A DNA stretch of 22,575 nt from Firmicutes bacterium UBA5454 (GCA_002426555.1 DIQU01000001.1:50506-73080), one strand, 5' to 3'. Positions 14,079 to 21,895 are shown, counted from the first letter of the stretch. Notes: generated from the sequence alone by a model not told the origin. Made by a program: numbers and translations.

Positions 14079-15701
14079 ATGGCCAAACAACTGAAATATG
14101 GCGAAGAAGCCAGAAGATACCTGGAACGTGGAGTCAACGCACTTAACGATAGCGTTAAAATTACATTGGGTCCCAAGGGCAGAAATGTAGTTTTGGATAA
14201 AAAGTTTGGCTCCCCCCAGATAGTAAATGATGGTGTAACCATCGCAAAAGAAATTGACCTGGAAGATCCCTTTGAAAACATGGGTGCACAGCTTGTAAGA
14301 GAAGTAGCCAGCAAAACCAATGATGTAGCCGGTGACGGAACCACTACCGCAACAGTATTGGCACAGGCAATAGTCCATGAAGGAATGAAAAATGTAGCTG
14401 CAGGCGCAAACCCCATGATTCTTGGAAAAGGCATTCAAACCGCTGTTACAGCTGCAGTAGAATCTCTTAAAGCTCAGAGTAGACCAATCCTAAATAAAGA
14501 ATCCATTACACAGATTGCTTCAATTTCAGCAGATGACAACACTATTGGACAATTGATTTCCGATGCAATGGAAAAAGTAGGCAGCGACGGAGTTATTACC
14601 GTTGAAGAATCAAAATCCATGGCAACAGAGCTTGATGTAGTAGAAGGTATGCAATTTGACCGTGGTTATGTGTCTGCTTACATGGTTACCGATACCGAAA
14701 AAATGGTAGCCGTTCTTGAAGAACCATACATTCTGATTACAGATAAGAAAATTACAAATATCCAGGACATTCTGCCTTTGTTGGAACAGATCGTTCAAAC
14801 AGGCAAAAAACTGATGATTATCGCTGAGGACGTAGAAGGCGAAGCTATGGCTACCTTGGTAGTCAACAAACTACGCGGCACATTCACCTGTGTTGCTGTA
14901 AAAGCTCCTGGTTTTGGTGACAGAAGAAAAGCCATGCTGGAAGATATTGCAATTTTAACCGGCGGAACGGTCATTTCCGAAGAACTTGGTTTGGATATGA
15001 AGGAAACCACCATAGACCAGTTGGGTACAGCCCGTACTGTAACTATTGACAAAGAAAACACAACCATCGTCGAAGGCGGCGGAGAAACCACTCAGATTCA
15101 AAATCGTGTTGCAGCCATAAAGGCTCAAATCGAGGAAACCACCTCTGATTATGATCGTGAAAAACTACAGGAACGTCTTGCAAAACTATCAGGCGGTGTT
15201 GCAGTTATCAAGGTAGGCGCAGCAACCGAGACTGAGTTGAAGGAAAAGAAACTGAGAATTGAAGACGCATTGAACGCTACCCGTGCAGCTATCGAAGAAG
15301 GAATTATACCCGGCGGCGGTATTGCCTTGATAAAAGCCCTGCCTGCTCTTGAATCCATTGTAGCTGAAGGAGACGAAAAGACCGGCGTAAACATCATCAA
15401 GCGAGCTTTAGAATCTCCATTGAGACAAATCGCCGACAATGCAGGAGTGGAAGGATCCGTCGTTGTTGAGAATGTAAAGCAAGGCACAGATCCATACTAT
15501 GGTTTTGATGCATTGAAAGCTGAATACGGCAATATGGTTGAAAAAGGCATCATAGATCCTACCAAGGTAACCCGTACTGCTTTGCAGAATGCTGCCAGCA
15601 TAGCATCCATGATTCTAACAACCGAAAGTCTGGTCGCTGATATTCCAGAACCAGAACCTCCAATGCCGGCCGGCGGTCCAGGCGGAGCACCGATGTATTA
15701 A
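14079..15701 (+). CDS. groEL: Chaperonin GroEL
   Basis: 540-residue 60-kDa chaperonin that folds proteins in an ATP-driven double ring. The ATP-site motif GDGTTTATVL starts at 85 with the catalytic Asp at 86; LSGGVAVIKVGAATE and the PROSITE signature AAIEEGIIPGGG are present. The C-terminal tail is PPMPAGGPGGAPMY rather than the usual run of GGM repeats, so the tail that lines the cavity floor keeps Gly but is poor in Met. ATG has an AGGAGG site 9 bases upstream. It shares the CIRCE element with groES and ends at a strong hairpin terminator. Confidence 0.98.
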   Translation: MAKQLKYGEEARRYLERGVNALNDSVKITLGPKGRNVVLDKKFGSPQIVNDGVTIAKEIDLEDPFENMGAQLVREVASKTNDVAGDGTTTATVLAQAIVHEGMKNVAAGANPMILGKGIQTAVTAAVESLKAQSRPILNKESITQIASISADDNTIGQLISDAMEKVGSDGVITVEESKSMATELDVVEGMQFDRGYVSAYMVTDTEKMVAVLEEPYILITDKKITNIQDILPLLEQIVQTGKKLMIIAEDVEGEAMATLVVNKLRGTFTCVAVKAPGFGDRRKAMLEDIAILTGGTVISEELGLDMKETTIDQLGTARTVTIDKENTTIVEGGGETTQIQNRVAAIKAQIEETTSDYDREKLQERLAKLSGGVAVIKVGAATETELKEKKLRIEDALNATRAAIEEGIIPGGGIALIKALPALESIVAEGDEKTGVNIIKRALESPLRQIADNAGVEGSVVVENVKQGTDPYYGFDALKAEYGNMVEKGIIDPTKVTRTALQNAASIASMILTTESLVADIPEPEPPMPAGGPGGAPMY

Positions 15702-15730
15702 TCCCTGATTAAAGCAAATTAAGGCAAATT

Positions 15731-15765
15731 AAAAAGTGATTGCTCATGCAATCACTTTTTCTTTT
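15731..15765. terminator. Bidirectional terminator between groEL and the convergent DivIVA-like gene
   Basis: Perfect 12-bp stem (15731-15742 and 15749-15760) with a 6-base loop. The right arm ends in TTTTT followed by CTTTT on the plus strand; the left arm gives TTTTT then AATTT on the minus strand. The TGA stop of the minus-strand gene (15744-15746) lies in the loop. Confidence 0.92.
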
Positions 15766-16322
15766 CTGATGTTTTCCACTGAGGAAGCTACTTCCTCAGA
15801 AATTTCATCCTCATTCTTTTCAAAATAGTAAGAAATGCTTGTTTTACTGTCATTCCCATCAGTTTCACTATCGCCGACAAGTATGGTATCACTTATCTCC
15901 TTAGCTGAGTAATAGTTAATATCATCTCTGAACTTTTCAATCACTTGTAATAGATTTCTTTCAAAAGTCATTAGTTCCTGCCTTACCTGTCTGAACTTTA
16001 TACGCCATTTTTCCTTTTCTGAAACTAACTGCTCCATTTCTTTTGCAGATTTTCTTCGTCCTTCCTCTATTATGGTTTGTGCCCGCTGTTCTGCCTTAAT
16101 CAGAGCTCGGGAAACATACTTTTCCTGTTCTGTCAGTTTTTCTATCAGTTCTCTTTGCTCTTGGGCTTCCATCCTTAAAGCGCGGGTTTCTTCAGCCAGT
16201 TCAAGCATTCGATCCCTTTTTCTTCCCAACTCTACTTCATAATCTTTTTTCATTTCAATCAGATAACGATCTACTTCTTTTTTATCATATCCGTAAATTT
16301 TGCATGAAAACGCCTTTTTCAT
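15744..16322 (-). CDS. DivIVA-like coiled-coil protein
   Basis: 192 residues. The N-terminus KAFSCKIYGYDKKEVDRYLIEMK resembles the lipid-binding DivIVA/GpsB start (F-x-GYD-x2-EVD-x-FL), followed by a long charged coiled coil from about residue 15 to 135 and an acidic tail. DivIVA proteins mark negatively curved membrane at poles and septa and recruit division or sporulation factors. Match is by motif and architecture only; other coiled-coil scaffolds are possible. The start is ATG at 16322 with GGAGGG 9 bases upstream; the frame extends 28 codons further but passes through that site and reaches the patatin-like gene. Its stop codon lies inside the terminator hairpin. Confidence 0.72.
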   Translation of the reverse strand: MKKAFSCKIYGYDKKEVDRYLIEMKKDYEVELGRKRDRMLELAEETRALRMEAQEQRELIEKLTEQEKYVSRALIKAEQRAQTIIEEGRRKSAKEMEQLVSEKEKWRIKFRQVRQELMTFERNLLQVIEKFRDDINYYSAKEISDTILVGDSETDGNDSKTSISYYFEKNEDEISEEVASSVENIRKEKVIA

Positions 16323-16402
16323 TTGTACATTCCCTCCTCTGCAATCTCTGCAATAGCTTATCACGCTTATCATGCGTTTTTTGTAAAACAGCGTAGTCGA
16401 AA

Positions 16403-17260
16403 TCAAATATTAATAGCCTTATTTATCGAATAAAGACTGTTTTTAACGGTTTGATATCCTCTTTCGATCAACTCTGGTATTCTCTCCACTTCCATCATTC
16501 CCGTATCATAAATATGAGGATTGATAATATAGTCTGACTCTTCCGTTCTATATTTCATAATTTGATAAGACATTATATCAATGCTTTGACTACCTATCTC
16601 CCATATGTTGTCAACCTCACTTCTCCTCTGTCCACTGTATCCCAGATTAATACCAATGACTTTTTTTGCGCCCATTTTCTTTAATACACCGGTTGGTACA
16701 CTTTCTGTGACTCCGCCATCCACCAATCTCATTCCATGCAGGTTTATGGGCTTGAATATAACCGGTATTGCAATACTGGCTCTTACTGCTTGATATATGG
16801 GTACATCATCCCTGTATATGGTATATAAATCATCATCCAGCTTCCGTTTACTGCTGACAAATATAACGGTTCTCCCTGTATTTATATCTACAGCTGTAAT
16901 AGCAAGGGGTATATTACTCTCCCGCATCCATTTTCCTTCTGTCCATTTTTTCATAAGGCTTTCCAGCTTCTTCCCTTTCATCAATCCATCCCATTTTGTA
17001 TCCTTAAAAACAACCCACTGCAGGATACCACCGATAATACCCTTGTAATCCGTGTCATATATATCCCTGGACAGTGATAATGCAATATTCTCCATCTCTT
17101 TTATGTTGTATCCGCAAGCATACAAAGCTGCAACCATGCTGCCGGCACTGGTGCCCGAAATCCAAGAAGGCACCAATCCAGCCTCCTGCAAAGCCTTCAT
17201 GGCACCAATATGAGCAGCACCTTTTGTTGCGCCGCCGGATAAGGCCAAACCAAATTCCAT
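16403..17260 (-). CDS. Patatin-like phospholipase / NTE-family serine hydrolase
   Basis: 285 residues of the RssA/YchK-type patatin family, which hydrolyses acyl esters with a Ser-Asp dyad. The oxyanion-hole motif is GGATKGAAHIG (9-19), the nucleophile is S38 in GTSAGS, and the catalytic Asp is D181 in VDGG, all intact. No signal peptide, so it is cytoplasmic or membrane-associated; the physiological lipid substrate is unknown. ATG has GAGGTGA 5 bases upstream. A promoter with an embedded palindrome precedes it, and the DivIVA-like gene follows after 80 bases. Confidence 0.92.
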   Translation of the reverse strand: MEFGLALSGGATKGAAHIGAMKALQEAGLVPSWISGTSAGSMVAALYACGYNIKEMENIALSLSRDIYDTDYKGIIGGILQWVVFKDTKWDGLMKGKKLESLMKKWTEGKWMRESNIPLAITAVDINTGRTVIFVSSKRKLDDDLYTIYRDDVPIYQAVRASIAIPVIFKPINLHGMRLVDGGVTESVPTGVLKKMGAKKVIGINLGYSGQRRSEVDNIWEIGSQSIDIMSYQIMKYRTEESDYIINPHIYDTGMMEVERIPELIERGYQTVKNSLYSINKAINI

Positions 17261-17280
17261 GTGATCACCTCGATATAATT

Positions 17281-17308
17281 ATGATAAACATGTTTATACT
17301 TAAGACAA
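17281..17308 (-). promoter_or_regulatory. Promoter of the patatin-like gene with a 14-bp palindrome over its spacer
   Basis: Minus-strand TTGTCT (17303-17308), 16 bases, TATCAT (17281-17286). A perfect palindrome ATAAACATGTTTAT (17284-17297) covers the end of the -10 and most of the spacer, the place where a repressor operator would act. No regulator gene can be matched to it from this window. Confidence 0.5.
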
Positions 17309-17341
17309 ATCTCCATTCTATTGCTATCATATGAAAATGGA

Positions 17342-17394
17342 CAAAATAAAGAGACGCCATGCCAGTCTTTTTTAACGGACTGACATGCATCTCT
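17342..17394 (-). terminator. Terminator of nicotinate phosphoribosyltransferase gene
   Basis: A long hairpin (arms 17378-17394 and 17350-17367, with G-U pairs and one bulge), then TTTATTTT on the minus strand. It lies 50 bases beyond the stop of the pncB gene and separates it from the patatin gene promoter. Confidence 0.8.
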
Positions 17395-17444
17395 GATTCC
17401 TCGATAACTGGAAATGACTGGATTTGAATGTTACAGCATACCGG

Positions 17445-18875
17445 TTATTCTTGTGAATACTCCTTAAGGAGCTGCTGTTTCATATCGTAAAGTTCCTGTG
17501 AAAGGTCCACCTTGTACACATGAGGATTATTCAAACGCTTATATTCATCCCAGAAGGTATCCAGCTCTTGTCTCGCATACGCTTGTATATCCATAAGTGG
17601 AGGTGTATTGTAAATCAGTTCACCGCTTTTGTATATGGGAACCAACAATTCCTTTATGCTGAAGTTATTAATGGTCATCCTCTTCCAGGTTGCCAATTGA
17701 TCGAAAATAGTAAGAGGTTTGCTGGTATCTATCTGCTCTTCTTCCAGCATGATCAAATCAGCTACAGCCTTTCCCCCGCCGTTATAGATCCTGGCTACTT
17801 TCTTGTAACCGGGGTTGGTTATTTTTTCATGGTTTTCCGATATTTTAATCTTAGGTACCAGCTCTCCATTAACCTCTTCTGCAGCCATCTTGTAAACGCC
17901 TCCCAGCGCTGAACAGCCCTTACTGGTGATTAGAGCGGTGCCCACGCCGTAGGTATCAATTTTAGCTCCTTGAGCTTTCAGATCCCAAATCAAGCCTTCA
18001 TCCAAATCATTGGACGCTACTATTTTAGCTTTGGGAAAACCGGCATCATCCAGCATTATGCGTGACTTTTTGCTTAAGTAGGCAAGATCGCCTGAATCAA
18101 GACGAATCCCTACCGGTTCATGACCTCTTTCTCTTAGTTCTTTAAACACAGTAATAGCATTGGGCATTCCACTCTTCAAGGTATTGTAAGTGTCTACTAG
18201 AAGCAGACAGGCGTCTGGAAAGGCATTTGCATATGCACGGAATGCTGTTAACTCATCGGGAAAACTCATGACCCAACTGTGGCTATGGGTACCGCTTACC
18301 GGTATGCCGAACAATTGTCCTGTCATTACATTTGAAGTAGCAGAACATCCACCTATTATGGCAGCTCGAGCACCGTAAATACCAGCATCCGGACCTTGGG
18401 CCCGTCTCAATCCAAATTCCAGCACACTGTCTCCCTGGGCTGCCATAACAACCCGGCTGGCCTTTGTTGCGATAAGGGTCTGATGATTTATAATATTTAA
18501 AAGAGCTGTCTCAATTAACTGTGCTTCAACTAAAGGCGCTTTTACACGAATCATAGGTTCATTGGGAAATACAACCGTACCTTCAGGAACGGCATGGATA
18601 TCACCGGTAAAGCGCAGCCCGCGCAGCATATCCAGGAAACTTTTGTCAAACAAAGCAAGACTGTCCAAATAATCAAGATCCTCTTCGCCAAAATGAAGGT
18701 TTTCTATATATTCAATTAGCTGCTCCAAACCGGCAAAAATGGCATATGCACTGTTATTGTTGGGCTGGCGAAACGTCATATCGAACACTGCTTGTCTTCT
18801 GTGGTTATTAGTATTATAGTAACCATACATCATGGTTAACTGGTACAGGTCCGTCATCATTGTTAAATTTCTCAT
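17445..18875 (-). CDS. pncB: Nicotinate phosphoribosyltransferase
   Basis: 476-residue enzyme that joins nicotinate and PRPP, with ATP hydrolysis, to give nicotinate mononucleotide in NAD salvage. Signature segments are intact: FGLRRAQGPD (154-163), SGTHSHSW (194-201, with the phosphorylatable His region), LVDTYNT (226-232), GIRLDSGDL (256-264) and SNDLDE. Length matches the family. ATG start has a GAGG site 11 bases upstream, a little far. It is a single-gene unit with its own promoter and terminator. A large inverted repeat upstream (18959-19011) could be regulatory, though it lies beyond an intervening terminator. Confidence 0.96.
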   Translation of the reverse strand: MRNLTMMTDLYQLTMMYGYYNTNNHRRQAVFDMTFRQPNNNSAYAIFAGLEQLIEYIENLHFGEEDLDYLDSLALFDKSFLDMLRGLRFTGDIHAVPEGTVVFPNEPMIRVKAPLVEAQLIETALLNIINHQTLIATKASRVVMAAQGDSVLEFGLRRAQGPDAGIYGARAAIIGGCSATSNVMTGQLFGIPVSGTHSHSWVMSFPDELTAFRAYANAFPDACLLLVDTYNTLKSGMPNAITVFKELRERGHEPVGIRLDSGDLAYLSKKSRIMLDDAGFPKAKIVASNDLDEGLIWDLKAQGAKIDTYGVGTALITSKGCSALGGVYKMAAEEVNGELVPKIKISENHEKITNPGYKKVARIYNGGGKAVADLIMLEEEQIDTSKPLTIFDQLATWKRMTINNFSIKELLVPIYKSGELIYNTPPLMDIQAYARQELDTFWDEYKRLNNPHVYKVDLSQELYDMKQQLLKEYSQE

Positions 18876-18913
18876 TACTTTTTTCGCCTCACTGTATATT
18901 TATGCTTTTCTTT

Positions 18914-18941
18914 ATTATACACTTCAGGCAAAAAAAAACAA
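18914..18941 (-). promoter_or_regulatory. pncB promoter overlapping the upstream terminator
   Basis: Minus-strand TTGTTT (18936-18941), 16 bases, TATAAT (18914-18919). The -35 hexamer and the start of the spacer are the stem end and T-run of the preceding terminator, so termination and initiation share bases. Confidence 0.6.
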
Positions 18942-18955
18942 GCTGATTGAGCTCG
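18930..18955 (-). terminator. Terminator upstream of pncB
   Basis: Minus-strand stem CGAGCT/AGCTTG (six pairs including one G-U) with a 5-base loop, followed by G and nine T residues. It would end transcripts from the small gene at 19058-19375. Confidence 0.7.
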
Positions 18956-18958
18956 TAC

Positions 18959-19011
18959 AACTAAGTAAAAATTAGGTTTCATAGATTAAAAAGTTGATAC
19001 CTTACTTAGTT
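18959..19011. repeat. 10-bp inverted repeat forming a potential long hairpin
   Basis: AACTAAGTAA (18959-18968) and TTACTTAGTT (19002-19011) are perfect inverted copies, 33 bases apart. A further imperfect pair GGTTTC/GATACC lies inside, with a 6-base bulge, so an extended RNA hairpin is possible. It follows the small gene at 19058 and precedes the terminator. It may be a 3' stabilising structure or an operator. Confidence 0.55.
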
Positions 19012-19057
19012 TAGAAGGTTAAGCGCTGCATTGAATATACTTTGAGCTGATTTCAGA

Positions 19058-19375
19058 CTAAATAACAAATCGCAGATCAACCTGGCTGACCAGGACGGTA
19101 ATAACGTATAATTGATTCCCTTGCATTTCGCATACAAATACTATGCCTCTGTTTTCCCTTATTTCACGATCGCCATATTTGGTAAGTGCAATTAATCGGC
19201 TGTGTCTGACCCCCTCTATGATAGCATTTTGCGTTTTGCGCATATTCATCATACGAATGCGTTCCTGATAACGCTTGACAGCATGCTCGGTAGGTATTAT
19301 GTAATTCCCCATTAGAGGATTGACTTTATGTCTTTGAGGTCGAGTTCGTCTTCCCCGGGATGTCTTTTTACTCAA
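19058..19375 (-). CDS. Small basic protein of unknown function
   Basis: 105 residues; I do not recognise the family. The first ~18 residues are strongly basic (SKKTSRGRRTRPQRHK), followed by TEHAVKRYQERI, a short helical linker, and a C-terminal stretch that reads as beta strands (SRLIALTKYGDREI ... GIVFVCEMQGNQLYVITVLV). The HA-x2-RY-x-ER helix followed by strands is reminiscent of RelE/DUF4258-like small folds, but this is only a shape comparison and no antitoxin gene is next to it. Start is TTG, supported by AAGGAGGAG 6 bases upstream and by a promoter 73 bases before the start. It is a single-gene unit. Confidence 0.7.
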   Translation of the reverse strand: MSKKTSRGRRTRPQRHKVNPLMGNYIIPTEHAVKRYQERIRMMNMRKTQNAIIEGVRHSRLIALTKYGDREIRENRGIVFVCEMQGNQLYVITVLVSQVDLRFVI

Positions 19376-19447
19376 CTACGTCTCCTCCTTTGACGGATCT
19401 GCCAAAGAAAAATGGCCTTAAACCGCTTATTTGTTTTCCTTAACTAT

Positions 19448-19476
19448 ATTGTATAGTGAAGAAAACTATTATTCAA
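19448..19476 (-). promoter_or_regulatory. Promoter of the small basic protein gene
   Basis: Minus-strand TTGAAT (19471-19476), 17 bases, TACAAT (19448-19453). The 190-base gap between 19376 and 19565 holds this promoter and an A/T-rich stretch with no further gene that I can see. Confidence 0.6.
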
Positions 19477-19565
19477 CCATTTTTAGGAGGAATTCAAATA
19501 TTTTCACAATTTCCACAATTTATTCTTTATCTCTTTGGTTCTTTTATGGAACCCAAAATTCAGCA

Positions 19566-20153
19566 TTAAATAAAATATTTTCCTATAAGAAATTCGGCAA
19601 TTTTTTTCTTTTGATTGGCTTCCGTTATCAGAATTGTAATAAACAACAAAAGTTTCAGCTGCTTTTCCTCTTCTTCTGTTTTGTTGTCCGTAATAAATTG
19701 ACTGTCAACCTTGGCAGCCAATTCTTTTAAAGAAGATTGAAGGGTCTGGAACGAATCCTGCTTTCTTTCCAAATAGCTTTTATATAATTTCTCAATCTCC
19801 ATCCCGCTGTCTTCATTTTCGATATCAACAAGAATTGGACTGAGCAGACTGCGAATATCACGTATGGATAGTATATACTTTAGATTATATATAAGGGTAA
19901 GCAGAATAACATGACTTCGGTTGTAGGACTTTCTTTCAGGCGGCATTAGCAGACCGTCTTTTATGTAGTTTTGTATCATGGTTTTAGATATGGTTTTGCG
20001 CTCATCTTCATCCCCGTTGCTTTTTCCAAGCTTCTTTTCAAAGAATTCCTCCAGCTGGGAGATATAAAGATGGTATTCCGGAATTTCGTCCACCTGGATG
20101 TCTTCATTGTTTTTGAAAAGTTCAGAAAGCTGAGTCAGTAAATCTTGTATCAT
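19566..20153 (-). CDS. DUF1836 domain protein, putative MerR-like regulator
   Basis: 195 residues. The segment at about 53-100 (TISKTMIQNYIKDGLLMPPERKxYxRxHxxLLxLIYxLK) is characteristic of DUF1836, a Firmicute family with a winged-helix resembling MerR-type DNA-binding domains. The rest is helical with a charged middle and a hydrophobic C-terminus. No effector-binding domain is recognised, so target and signal are unknown. ATG has only a weak GGGGATG-type site upstream. It has a near-consensus promoter and lies between the PF04020-type membrane gene and the small basic protein gene. Confidence 0.85.
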   Translation of the reverse strand: MIQDLLTQLSELFKNNEDIQVDEIPEYHLYISQLEEFFEKKLGKSNGDEDERKTISKTMIQNYIKDGLLMPPERKSYNRSHVILLTLIYNLKYILSIRDIRSLLSPILVDIENEDSGMEIEKLYKSYLERKQDSFQTLQSSLKELAAKVDSQFITDNKTEEEEKQLKLLLFITILITEANQKKKIAEFLIGKYFI

Positions 20154-20227
20154 GTTATACGCATCCCCATTCGAGATATTTCTAACCTAAAGTTCTCCAG
20201 TTGTTTGATTTCTGCTCATTTGTATTC

Positions 20228-20256
20228 ATTATACAATAAAAAAACTGGTGTGACAA
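20228..20256 (-). promoter_or_regulatory. Near-consensus promoter of the DUF1836 gene
   Basis: Minus-strand TTGTCA (20251-20256), 17 bases, TATAAT (20228-20233); leader of about 68 bases. Confidence 0.8.
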
Positions 20257-20278
20257 GAAAGTATGGCAAAAAGCTGTA

Positions 20279-20312
20279 CAAAAAGGGCAGCGGTTGCATC
20301 CACTGCCCTTTT
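20279..20312 (-). terminator. Terminator of the PF04020-type membrane protein gene
   Basis: Minus-strand stem AAAAGGGCAGTGG/CCGCTGCCCTTTT with one G-U pair and a 6-base loop, ending in TTTTT. It lies 15 bases after the gene's stop. Confidence 0.9.
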
Positions 20313-20327
20313 GACTGGTGATTTTTC

Positions 20328-20711
20328 TTACATTACACGAGTGGGAATAATTGCATCTATGATTCCGATAATTAGAGATGCAATAATCGCTCCCCATATG
20401 GAAATACTCATTCCAGGAACCAGGAACTGTGTAAGATAGATTATTACAGCGGAAATTATGAATCCAACAATTCCTCTGCCAAATGGGGAAGCATCTATCT
20501 TGAAAATACGTTGGACAGCCCAATCAATAACCGCGATCACCAGAGCGGCGATCAAAGCTGTTCCAAAGCCCATTTCTGAGAAACCAGGTGTCAGCCAGGC
20601 TGTTACCATCAATACAATGGCTGCTACAATAAAGCGCACAACAACTCCAATCCAGCTTCTGCCTTCCTTGTTTTCTTCATCTCTTCTTACCTGGTCCGCG
20701 TTGTCTGCCAT
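20328..20711 (-). CDS. Small membrane protein of the phage holin-like PF04020 family
   Basis: 127 residues with a charged cytoplasmic N-terminus and four hydrophobic segments (about 20-43, 50-68, 78-97 and 103-122), in the pattern VTAWLTPGF ... ALIAALVIAVIDW ... GIVGFIISAVIIYLTQFLVPGMSI ... IDAII. This matches the widespread family often named phage holin family 4 superfamily IV. Despite the name most members are chromosomal, and their function is unknown. No lysin or phage genes lie nearby, so a lytic role is not suggested. ATG has GAAAGGAG about 8 bases upstream. Monocistronic, with a strong terminator. Confidence 0.85.
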   Translation of the reverse strand: MADNADQVRRDEENKEGRSWIGVVVRFIVAAIVLMVTAWLTPGFSEMGFGTALIAALVIAVIDWAVQRIFKIDASPFGRGIVGFIISAVIIYLTQFLVPGMSISIWGAIIASLIIGIIDAIIPTRVM

Positions 20712-20813
20712 TTATAAGCACTCCTTTCATCAATCTAAAATAGCATGGTTAGTTGTTCTAAGTTCATTAATATCTTTTCCCAACTCGCTTATTTTCATGC
20801 CGATTATTATTAT

Positions 20814-20828
20814 TGACGAAAGTCGTCA
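20814..20828 (-). terminator. Weak hairpin after lgt, possible terminator
   Basis: TGACGA-3 bases-TCGTCA, a 6-bp stem with a tight loop, followed on the minus strand by ATAATAATAAT rather than a T-run. It lies 27 bases after the lgt stop. It may attenuate rather than stop transcription into the membrane protein gene. Confidence 0.3.
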
Positions 20829-20854
20829 GCCGGATACGTTCTTCTGTATTCGAT

Positions 20855-21895
20855 TTATGTTATGTCATCATAATTGTCCTTGGTTTCTTCAGTATCACTA
20901 TCAGCTGTTAAACCATCTTCAGTAATGCTCTTTGGCTCTGTATCACTATCAACAGCTGAATTGTCATCAACATTACTCTTTTCTTTCTCTTCCTTTTCAA
21001 TCTGTTCTTCCTGTATGTCAAGATTTCCAAAATCGATCTGCTTGTCTGTGCTTGAAGCATTATCAACTTCCTCGAAATTTGCAGATGTGTCTTTCAGCTC
21101 TGACATATCATCAGTTTCCGGTATCTCAGCTGTAGAATGCTTCCTGCGATAGATAAATACCGCTGTAGCTGCTGCAAACAACACAGCACTAAGTAATTTA
21201 GATACCCGAATGATGCTACCTATGTACAAACTGTCTGTGCGAAGGCCTTCGATAAAGAACCGTCCTGCAGAATAAAGTATTAAATACAGAAGGAAAACTT
21301 CACCTGTTTTTTTCCTGTGCTTTCGGTATGACATTAAAATGAAGAACACTATAAAGTTCCAAAATGATTCATAAAAGAATGTAGCCATGTACCACCCTGG
21401 TGGATCTGCTTTTTCTATAAACACTGCAGCTGGAAACCACTGCCATTCTGGATTGCCTACGAATTTTCCATAGGCTTCCTGATTTATGTAATTGCCCCAA
21501 CGCCCTATTGCCTGACCCAGGATCAAGCTGGGCGCACAAATATCTGCAAGATTCCAGAAGTCCAGCTTTTTCCGCCTCGCGAAAATCAGGCCGCCAATTA
21601 CTCCGCCAATTACTCCGCCATAAATGGCCAAACCTCCTTTTCGTATATTGATGATATCAATAAGATTATCCTTATATTGATCCCATTCAAATACTACATA
21701 ATACAAACGGGCTCCTACAATAGCCAGGGGTATTACCAACAAGGCCAGGTCCACAATGGCATCCTGGTCCAATCCGAAAATTTTTGCATTACGCATTGCA
21801 AGTATAATACCTAATAAGATACCAGCGGAAATAAGGATTCCATACCAATATATATTCTGACCGAATATTTGAAAGGCAACTGGATCTGGATTCAT
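20855..21895 (-). CDS. lgt: Prolipoprotein diacylglyceryl transferase with long acidic C-terminal tail
   Basis: 346-residue integral membrane enzyme that transfers diacylglycerol from phosphatidylglycerol to the lipobox Cys of prelipoproteins, the first step of lipoprotein maturation. The signature GRWGNYINQEAYG is at 131-143. YGGVIGG near 92 and RFFIEGLRTDSL near 212 are also conserved, and about seven hydrophobic segments are visible. After residue ~252 comes a ~95-residue hydrophilic tail rich in Asp, Glu, Ser and Thr, including two DSDTE motifs; many Lgt proteins end soon after the last helix, so this is an unusual extension. The start is ATG at 21895, with GGAG 8 bases upstream; an in-frame GTG at 21904 overlaps that site. 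A consensus promoter lies upstream. The preceding gene encodes a sporulation lipoprotein, a possible substrate. Confidence 0.95.
   Translation of the reverse strand: MNPDPVAFQIFGQNIYWYGILISAGILLGIILAMRNAKIFGLDQDAIVDLALLVIPLAIVGARLYYVVFEWDQYKDNLIDIINIRKGGLAIYGGVIGGVIGGLIFARRKKLDFWNLADICAPSLILGQAIGRWGNYINQEAYGKFVGNPEWQWFPAAVFIEKADPPGWYMATFFYESFWNFIVFFILMSYRKHRKKTGEVFLLYLILYSAGRFFIEGLRTDSLYIGSIIRVSKLLSAVLFAAATAVFIYRRKHSTAEIPETDDMSELKDTSANFEEVDNASSTDKQIDFGNLDIQEEQIEKEEKEKSNVDDNSAVDSDTEPKSITEDGLTADSDTEETKDNYDDIT

Noticed and set aside
13958..14434. 158-codon minus-strand reading frame across groES/groEL
   Set aside because: Antisense to highly conserved chaperonin coding sequence.
20328..20711. 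Possible prophage remnant because of the holin-like membrane protein
   Set aside because: No lysin, integrase, structural gene or attachment site nearby, and this family is mostly chromosomal.
20730..20798. 22-codon minus-strand reading frame MKISELGKDINELRTTNHAI...
   Set aside because: The peptide looks protein-like, but there is no Shine-Dalgarno sequence before the ATG and no evidence beyond an open frame; it may be a decayed remnant or chance.
20458..20925. 155-codon plus-strand reading frame opposite the PF04020-type gene and lgt tail
   Set aside because: Antisense to two supported genes, no ribosome site, no conserved features.
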